Origin: Bacilli bacterium
GTDB taxonomy: Bacteria > Bacillota_I > Bacilli_A > RFN20 > CAG-826
Direction: 5' to 3'
DNA: 10,975 bases
Assembly: GCA_024693415.1 (NCBI GenBank)
Contig: JAILKX010000070.1
Location: 1-10,975, forward strand
Under the pieces are notes generated by a model. The model did not search any database. It was given only the letters and a program-made list of their open reading frames with translations, and had not been told where the DNA came from. Below, piece after piece: positions 5,793-10,975 of the stretch. Positions within the stretch are counted from its first letter, which is position 1. Every line of letters begins with the position of its first letter. A program made the translations under genes and the position numbers.

Positions 5793-6831
5793 AATCGAAA
5801 CGAACGAAATCGACGACAAAAAGAAAGCGTCGCTGCGAAACCGCTTAGTGGTAAGCGGGATATTGATCGCGATCGCGGTGCCGGCCCTTGTTTTCGGGTC
5901 GTGGTTCTGGTTCGCCCTCATTTCATTGTTCCTCGTGATGGCAATCTATGAGGTCATTAAGGCGCCGAACAAGAAATACAGCCCCCTCATCTACATCTTC
6001 ACCTATGTGATCATTCTCAGCTTTGTCTATTGGTTCCTAGTGAAGTACAACGTCCAGAGATTCCGCGATCTGAAACTCGTCGGAAATGAGGATGCGTGGG
6101 TCTTCTCGCTCGAGAATTGGTACTCCGCGCTTTACATTTCGGTGTACGGCATCGCCCTCGCGTTCGGGTTCTATTGCCTGTTCGCCATCATCCACAAGGA
6201 CTTTTCCTGGAACGACGTCATCTATCTTTTCACGATGTCGATCGTGATCGGCGTCGGCTTCCAGTCGTTCCTGTTCCTCAGGTATTTCCCCTTCGCCGCC
6301 CAGGCGGAGCTCGCGGAAATGGCGGGCACCACGTTCGCTCCCGATAACCAATTCAAGTGGTGGGGCAGCAATGTTTTGGTCATATTCGTCATCGCCTGCT
6401 GCTATCTGAATGACAGCTGGGCGTACTTCGTCGGCATGCTCTTCGGCAAACATCACATGAACGAAAGGGTCTCTCCCAACAAGACCTGGGAAGGGTTCTT
6501 CGGCGGCTGGATCCTCGGCGGCATCTCCGCGTTCGCGTTCGCGATGATCTGCGACGCCTGCGGGTTCCCGCTTCTGGAATCGATGCGCATCTTCGGCGAA
6601 AAAAGCGCATGGTGGTGGCCGCTTATCCTCTCCTTCTCCCTCCCGCTCATCGGCGACATCGGAGACTTCACCTTCTCGCTCATCAAGCGCCACTACGGCA
6701 TTAAGGACTATGGCAAGAGCCTAGGCGCCATGGGCGGCGTCCTCGACCGCGCCGACAGCCTATTGTTCTGCTCGATCTACGCTTCGGTGTTCGTGGTATT
6801 CATCGACGCGGGTTGGAATTTCTTCGCATGA
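5785..6831 (+). CDS. cdsA: Phosphatidate cytidylyltransferase (CDP-diglyceride synthase), variant signature
   Basis: An integral membrane enzyme converting phosphatidate and CTP to CDP-diacylglycerol, the precursor of phosphatidylglycerol and cardiolipin. Hydrophobic segments appear near residues 21-36, 40-56, 67-87, 113-136, 145-166, 196-218, 236-257, 277-292 and 326-343. CdsA motifs in the C-terminal half: NDSWAYFVGMLFGK (209-222), SPNKTWEGFFGG (230-241), then SLIKR (298-302), KD (307-308) and GGVLDRADS (317-325 region). The usual PGHGG is replaced by GAMGG, so the signature histidine is Met. At 348 residues it is longer than the usual 260-285, with extra loops about 88-112 and 167-194. The start ATG 5785 has GGGGGG (5772-5777) upstream and lies within the end of uppS; the stop overlaps the dxr start (ATGA). 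Family assignment is firm despite the variant. Confidence 0.93.
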   Translation: MRRIETNEIDDKKKASLRNRLVVSGILIAIAVPALVFGSWFWFALISLFLVMAIYEVIKAPNKKYSPLIYIFTYVIILSFVYWFLVKYNVQRFRDLKLVGNEDAWVFSLENWYSALYISVYGIALAFGFYCLFAIIHKDFSWNDVIYLFTMSIVIGVGFQSFLFLRYFPFAAQAELAEMAGTTFAPDNQFKWWGSNVLVIFVIACCYLNDSWAYFVGMLFGKHHMNERVSPNKTWEGFFGGWILGGISAFAFAMICDACGFPLLESMRIFGEKSAWWWPLILSFSLPLIGDIGDFTFSLIKRHYGIKDYGKSLGAMGGVLDRADSLLFCSIYASVFVVFIDAGWNFFA

Positions 6832-7985
6832 GAAAGGTTCTGCTCTTGGGCGCCAGCGGTTCCATCGGCACCCAAACCCTCGACATATTGGCCAAAAGGA
6901 AGGACCGGTTTGAGCTGGTCGCCTTTTCGCTTGGCAAGCGGATCGAGAAGATCCCGGAGATCCTGAAGAAATTCAGGGCCATCCGCTACGTCTGCGTTCA
7001 GCGCGAATCCGATTGCATTGAGTTGCGGAAGCAATACCAGTACCTCAAGTGGTATTGGGGCGACGCTGGGCTCGCCGAAATCATCTCGGCCTGCCGCTGC
7101 GACATGGTCGTGAATGCCCTCGTCGGCTTCTCGGGCCTCGTCCCTAGCGTCACCTCGCTCCGCCTCAATAAGGTGCTCTGCCTCGCCAACAAGGAATCTT
7201 TGGTGGTGGGAGGTGCCTTGATCCGCGATTTGCTTTCCCATGGCTCCGGTCAACTGATACCCATTGATTCCGAGCACGTCGCGATCGATAAGCTGCTCAC
7301 CTGCATCCCGCAGGAAAACGTGAGCAAGCTGCTGATCACCGCTAGCGGTGGCTCTTTCCGCGATAAGACGCGCAAAGAATTGAAGGACGTCACCCCTGAA
7401 ATGGCCCTCAACCACCCGACTTGGAGCATGGGCGCGAAGATCACCATTGACTCCGCGACCATGATGAACAAGGGCTTTGAGGTCATCGAGGCCAAATGGC
7501 TCTTCGATTTCCCGCTCGAGAAGACCGAGATCCTGATGCACCGCGAAAGCCATATGCACAGCGCTTTGCTTTTGAATGACGGCACCTACATCGCTGACGT
7601 TTCCGTGCCCGACATGCACGGGCCCATCGAGTACGCGCTCATGGAACGCGAGGTGGACTTCTCGCTCAAATACGCCGACAGCCTATCCGAATTCAAGGAT
7701 CTGCACTTCGGCGAATTCGACAAGAACCGCTACCCGGCGGTTGAACTCGCCCTCAAGGCATTCCGCAAAGGCGGGAACGCCTGCGCGGTCCTCAACGCGG
7801 CAAACGAGGAGGCCGTGTATGCGTTTTTGGACCATAGGCTCGCCTTCCTCGAGATCGAACCGCTCATCCAAGACGCGCTCAAGCGCATGAAATACATCGA
7901 TACGCCAACCCTTGACGACCTGATCCGCACCGATGCATTGACCCGCGAATTCGTCATCAGGGAAACAGGAGGCAAATCGAAATGA
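6828..7985 (+). CDS. dxr: 1-deoxy-D-xylulose 5-phosphate reductoisomerase
   Basis: DXR converts DOXP to 2-C-methylerythritol 4-phosphate with NADPH, the committed step of the MEP isoprenoid pathway; this gives the organism IPP for UppS next door. The 385 residues match the family. Motifs: LLGASGSIGTQTL (6-18) for NADPH, NALVGFSGLVPS, LANKESLVVGG, the metal site PIDSEH, TASGGSFRD, and DSATMMNKGFEVIEA with the Ser/Asn/Lys/Glu substrate ligands. PDMHGPIEYAL closes the catalytic part and an alpha-helical C-terminal domain follows. The catalytic flap-region HPQS reads HRES here, a replacement I believe occurs in other Bacillota. ATG 6828 overlaps the cdsA stop by four bases (ATGA); an upstream in-frame TTG (6813) is less likely. 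The stop overlaps the rseP start in the same way, so translation is coupled. Confidence 0.96.
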   Translation: MRKVLLLGASGSIGTQTLDILAKRKDRFELVAFSLGKRIEKIPEILKKFRAIRYVCVQRESDCIELRKQYQYLKWYWGDAGLAEIISACRCDMVVNALVGFSGLVPSVTSLRLNKVLCLANKESLVVGGALIRDLLSHGSGQLIPIDSEHVAIDKLLTCIPQENVSKLLITASGGSFRDKTRKELKDVTPEMALNHPTWSMGAKITIDSATMMNKGFEVIEAKWLFDFPLEKTEILMHRESHMHSALLLNDGTYIADVSVPDMHGPIEYALMEREVDFSLKYADSLSEFKDLHFGEFDKNRYPAVELALKAFRKGGNACAVLNAANEEAVYAFLDHRLAFLEIEPLIQDALKRMKYIDTPTLDDLIRTDALTREFVIRETGGKSK

Positions 7986-9346
7986 ACTTTTTGGATATCT
8001 TCTTCGCGATCCTTGAGGTCATCGTCATCCTCGGCGTCCTCATCTCGCTCCATGAGGCAGGCCACCTCGCGATGGCCAAGATCTTTAAGGTCTATTGCTT
8101 CGAATATTCGATCGGCTTCGGGCCAAAACTCATACACGTCCGCCGCAAAGGGGCCGAAACCTACTTCTCGCTCCGCGCCATCCCTCTAGGCGGCTACGTC
8201 TCGATGTATGGCGAATCAGGCGAGGTCCCCGAAGGCTTTGAGCAGCCTGACGATTCCCGCTCCCTCTTGGTGAAGCCCGCCTATCAGAAGGCCTTGATCC
8301 AAGTCGCCGGCGTCACCGTCAACTTCATCCTCGGGCTCATCCTGATCTTCATCTCCGATTCCTGCTTCCCCCAATACTATTCGGCATACCAAAAGACGTA
8401 TGAGATCAGCGAAACCTCCTCGGTGGCTTCCTATTTCACGACGGCGACCTATTCTGGCGACGTCTTAAGCTACATCGACGCCAACAAAGAGGAGGGGTAT
8501 GAGGCAAAGAACTACGTCGTAAGCCTCCCGACCACCGTCTACAACAACCAGGCGATCATGCTTTCCGATGAGGTCCATATCTCGGGATCCGACGATGTTT
8601 TCACCGCGATCTACTATCCGACGACCCTGCTCGAAGACCACGAGTTATCGAAGTCCGTCCGCTTCTTCATCGCCGGCGAAGAATCCCCGACCGATGGGCA
8701 GAAGGCGCTCGGCATCGCCCGCCTCCCGTCCACTGAGCGCATCGAGAAAGGCGAGTATTACGACTTCGCCAATAGCCCTGACGGCACTTCCGTCACCATG
8801 AAATTGAGCTTCATCGGAATTCCTTCGGACGGAAATGCGTCCTTTACCGAGCAGTATAATGACCATAGGCTCACCACGAACCTCGCCCTGACCGTCAAAG
8901 GCGGCGCGCTGGAATCCTCAGGCGTGAGCTTCACCGTCATCAAGCAATGGCTCGGATGGGGCAGGGCATGGCAGGCTTGGGCCAAAGACGTCCCGACCGC
9001 GTGCGGCGCGATCGTCCAGGGGTTCGCGAGCCTCTTCACCGGCGGCTTCCAGAACCTGTCCGGCATCGTCGGAATCACCGCGGCCCTCCCGCAGATCGCG
9101 GCCACCGGCGGCGCGGCGAGGATCTTCTACTTCGCTGGGCTATTGTCCATCAACCTGGCGTTCTTCAACCTCTTGCCCTTCCCGGGGCTCGACGGCTGGG
9201 CGCTCATCGTGACCGCCTACGAAGCCATCACCCGCAAGAGGGTGTCGGCCAAGGTTCAGAACATCGTCTCCGTCATCGGATTCGCTTTGCTGGCCGCGCT
9301 TATGATCGCCGTAACGATAAAAGACATCATTCAGCTATTCATCTAA
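7982..9346 (+). CDS. rseP: RseP/RasP-type site-2 intramembrane zinc metalloprotease, divergent middle region
   Basis: A membrane-embedded M50 protease of the RseP/RasP family, which cleaves anti-sigma factors and leftover signal peptides inside the membrane. The active site is clear: HEAGH (24-28) in the first membrane segment, GGYVSMYGE (70-78) with the family's membrane-associated loop, and NLLPFPGLDGW (396-406), whose Asp404 is the third zinc ligand. Membrane segments lie near 8-30, 105-126, 381-402 and 430-452. The protein is 454 residues, somewhat longer than the usual 420 or so. The stretch 127-340 should carry a PDZ domain, but I find no clear PDZ signature; GDVLSYID (159-166) is at best a relic. 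The conserved LSGPVGI reads LSGIVGI (369-375). The start is well set by AGGAGG (7967-7972) and the ATGA overlap with dxr. Substrates cannot be told from this window. Confidence 0.92.
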   Translation: MNFLDIFFAILEVIVILGVLISLHEAGHLAMAKIFKVYCFEYSIGFGPKLIHVRRKGAETYFSLRAIPLGGYVSMYGESGEVPEGFEQPDDSRSLLVKPAYQKALIQVAGVTVNFILGLILIFISDSCFPQYYSAYQKTYEISETSSVASYFTTATYSGDVLSYIDANKEEGYEAKNYVVSLPTTVYNNQAIMLSDEVHISGSDDVFTAIYYPTTLLEDHELSKSVRFFIAGEESPTDGQKALGIARLPSTERIEKGEYYDFANSPDGTSVTMKLSFIGIPSDGNASFTEQYNDHRLTTNLALTVKGGALESSGVSFTVIKQWLGWGRAWQAWAKDVPTACGAIVQGFASLFTGGFQNLSGIVGITAALPQIAATGGAARIFYFAGLLSINLAFFNLLPFPGLDGWALIVTAYEAITRKRVSAKVQNIVSVIGFALLAALMIAVTIKDIIQLFI

Positions 9347-9361
9347 GGAAAGGAGAGCCAT

Positions 9362-10975
9362 ATGGGCAAAAAGATTGAGTCGTTCCTGAAATCCATCGGT
9401 ATCTCCGAGACCGAGAGATACGACTTGGATTTCGTTTTGGTCGCCCGCAACCCCTATAAGAGGGAACAGGTCGACATGGCCATCGAGAAGGAGACCCCGT
9501 GGAATTATCCGCTCCTTGAGGAATTCCTTTCGGCACTGGCCAACATCCATTACCCGTACACCATCCGCTTCTCTTACCCCAATGGGGTGACCTGCGATGA
9601 CGTCTGCTCGCTTTTCTCCGACTGGCACGTCGCCCATTATTACGATTACCCCGCCTTCCCGATGGGAGGGGAAGGGGAATCGGTTTTGGTTGCCGCCTTC
9701 GAAACCAAGGAGCAGATGGAGAAGGAAGACCCGAAGCTTCGCGAGTTCGAGGCGATGATGTCCTTCTTCAACTATGAGTTCACCATCAAGCGCGTCATGA
9801 TCGGGGGCCAACCCGAACCGCAGAAGGAAGAAAGGGTCATCCCGGAAGCCTTCCCCGTCCATCATGATGAGCCTGTGGCGCAAACTTCCTCTGAAGATGA
9901 GGAAATCCCCGATCTGACTTCAGAAGAGAATGAGATTTCGTCCTCTTTGCCTGATTTCGATGCCTATCGCACCTATGGCCAGGAAGGGGAAAACAAAGAC
10001 ACGTCCCCCGCGGATTTGCCTGTCGAAGAAGAAGCGTCGCCTGAAAGCGAACCCGCCGAAGAGCCTGTGAACGAACCCTCGGCAGAGCCCGTCGCCGCAG
10101 AGTCGGCCCCTGAAATCGAAGAGAATCTAGCCGAAGAAAGCGAAGCAGTGGAAGAATCTGAACCCGTGAGTGAAGAAGCGCCCGCCGAATCGGAAGAAAT
10201 GCCCGTTGAGGCGGAGGCCGTAGAGCCTGCGGCTGAAGCGGAAGAAATCCCCACGGACGCGGCGGAAGAAGCTTCATATTCTGAGGAGGCCGCGACCTCC
10301 GAGGCAATTTCCTCCGAAGAGGCACCGACCTCTGAGGCACCTTCCGAAGAATCCCATATGCAGGAAGCCTCCTTTGAAGAGGCCGTAAGCAGCGAAAATC
10401 AATACACGTTCCCCGCGGATTCGCCTGCAGAAGCGCCCGCGCAAGAGGAATGGGTGGCCGAGGAGATCGCCGTTTCGCCCGAAGACGTTCAGGAACAGGA
10501 GGTTCCCGCCGAAGAGTCGGTCATCACAACCACCGAACAGGCTAGGACCCTCATCGCATCCGAGCACAAGGCATCGCTAGAAGAAGGCGAAGGCGAGCTG
10601 ATCAAGCAGATGGAATCCAACCTCGAAGCCTATAGGGAAGCCAAGAACTCGAAGAGGCTTTGGACCAAAGGCAATTATCGGATTCTGAATAGCATCGACG
10701 AAATCTATCATATTGGCCTTGAGAACGTCGACTTCGACGGCATTGTTTTCGAGTCTACCGCCAAGCTTACCCGCAAGGGAAAGATGAGCGCAAACATAGG
10801 CATCGGCGATTCCGAAAGCGCCGTGAACGTCCGTGCGTTCGAAAACGCGAAGATGACGGGGCCGTTCCTTGAAGGAATCAAAGTCGGCCAGCATTTCCGC
10901 ATTCGCGGCTCGATCGACAACGATCGATTCACGGGCCAAAAAGTGGTTATCGCCCACTTCATGGATATCCTTCCG
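9362..10975 (+). CDS. polC: DNA polymerase III alpha subunit, PolC type, N-terminal part with long acidic insertion (3' truncated)
   Basis: The first 538 residues of PolC, the replicative polymerase of Bacillota; the frame is open to the window end, so OB remainder, PHP, exonuclease and polymerase domains lie beyond. Residues 1-150 resemble the PolC N-terminal domain. Residues 151-395 are low-complexity, rich in Glu, Ala, Ser and Pro: about 62 Glu in residues 171-390, and no Lys or Arg from 213 to 394. A helical stretch (396-432) leads to the OB-fold (about 440-538), recognisable by GNYRILNSIDEI, FDGIVFESTAKLTRKGK, VRAFENAKM and GQHFRIRGSIDNDRF. In B. subtilis the OB-fold begins near residue 230, so roughly 200-240 residues are extra here. 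ATG 9362 has AGGAG (9351-9355) six bases away and lies 15 bases after rseP. In B. subtilis proS sits between the two; it is absent here. Confidence 0.92.
   Translation, partial: MGKKIESFLKSIGISETERYDLDFVLVARNPYKREQVDMAIEKETPWNYPLLEEFLSALANIHYPYTIRFSYPNGVTCDDVCSLFSDWHVAHYYDYPAFPMGGEGESVLVAAFETKEQMEKEDPKLREFEAMMSFFNYEFTIKRVMIGGQPEPQKEERVIPEAFPVHHDEPVAQTSSEDEEIPDLTSEENEISSSLPDFDAYRTYGQEGENKDTSPADLPVEEEASPESEPAEEPVNEPSAEPVAAESAPEIEENLAEESEAVEESEPVSEEAPAESEEMPVEAEAVEPAAEAEEIPTDAAEEASYSEEAATSEAISSEEAPTSEAPSEESHMQEASFEEAVSSENQYTFPADSPAEAPAQEEWVAEEIAVSPEDVQEQEVPAEESVITTTEQARTLIASEHKASLEEGEGELIKQMESNLEAYREAKNSKRLWTKGNYRILNSIDEIYHIGLENVDFDGIVFESTAKLTRKGKMSANIGIGDSESAVNVRAFENAKMTGPFLEGIKVGQHFRIRGSIDNDRFTGQKVVIAHFMDILP
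9999..10022 (+). repeat. Copy 1 of an imperfect 24-base direct repeat in the polC linker
   Basis: Matches the copy at 10404-10427 at 22 of 24 bases. The copies are 405 bases apart, an exact 135 codons, and both encode T-x-P-A-D-x-P (residues 214-220 and 349-355). This suggests in-frame duplication during growth of the acidic linker. Confidence 0.75.
10286..10351 (+). repeat. Two tandem 33-base units in the polC linker
   Basis: Units 10286-10318 and 10319-10351 match at 25 of 33 bases and encode the 11-residue pattern EA-x-TSEA-x-S with flanking Glu. A diverged in-frame tandem duplication is the simplest reading. Confidence 0.6.
10404..10427 (+). repeat. Copy 2 of the imperfect 24-base direct repeat in the polC linker
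   Basis: Partner of 9999-10022 (22 of 24 bases identical). Near-identity at DNA level, including third codon positions, argues for duplication rather than convergence of low-complexity codons. Confidence 0.75.

Noticed and set aside
9837..10340. Minus-strand open frames (167 and 93 codons) opposite the polC linker
   Set aside because: The repetitive Arg/Pro/Leu- and Ser/Ala/Gly-rich translations are reverse readings of the Glu/Ala/Ser/Pro-coding linker.
1..10975. Search for CRISPR arrays, tRNA/rRNA genes, insertion sequences, phage or defence genes
   Set aside because: None seen by eye. The tyrosine recombinase is in the conserved codV position next to trmFO, with no attachment-site repeats or cargo that would mark it as a mobile-element integrase.

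Overview
The window is a conserved housekeeping stretch of a bacterial chromosome. Every recognisable gene is on the + strand. The order is trmFO (3' end) - xerC/codV-like recombinase - rpsB - tsf - pyrH - frr - uppS - cdsA - dxr - rseP - polC (5' part). This is the order known from Bacillus subtilis and relatives, and PolC-type DNA polymerase III points to Bacillota (Firmicutes). Compared with the B. subtilis order, hslV/hslU/codY are absent between the recombinase and rpsB, and proS is absent between rseP and polC. TGA is a stop codon in several genes (trmFO, xerC, frr, cdsA, dxr), so the genetic code is standard. Base composition looks GC-rich by eye, with many C-ending codons, which is unusual for a lineage with such a reduced gene order. 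A Bacilli/Erysipelotrichia-type gut lineage is my guess, not something the sequence proves.

Layout. 1-1345: end of trmFO overlapping the tyrosine recombinase. 1346-1597: 252 bases without a convincing gene, holding a probable promoter and leader for rpsB. 1598-3547: rpsB-tsf unit, start and stop overlapping, ended by a strong intrinsic terminator. 3545-4923: pyrH-frr unit with its own near-consensus promoter (extended -10) that overlaps the tsf terminator tail, ended by a second clear terminator. 4924-5060: intergenic region with a further hairpin, a promoter, and an inverted repeat covering a TATAAT box and the uppS start codon. 5061-10975: tightly packed uppS-cdsA-dxr-rseP-polC run with 8- and 4-base overlaps and a 15-base gap before polC.

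The genes serve translation (S2, EF-Ts, RRF, tRNA m5U54 methylation by TrmFO), UMP phosphorylation (PyrH), isoprenoid and wall-lipid carrier synthesis (DXR, UppS), phospholipid synthesis (CdsA), membrane proteolysis (RseP), chromosome dimer resolution (XerC-like) and replication (PolC).

I saw no new multi-gene system, mobile element, CRISPR array, rRNA or tRNA. The unusual signals lie inside ordinary genes: an acidic segment of roughly 240 residues, almost free of Lys/Arg, inserted in PolC between its N-terminal and OB-fold domains, with internal duplications; long tails on ribosomal protein S2; a CdsA that lacks the histidine of its signature; a RseP whose middle region shows no clear PDZ domain; and the structured uppS start region.
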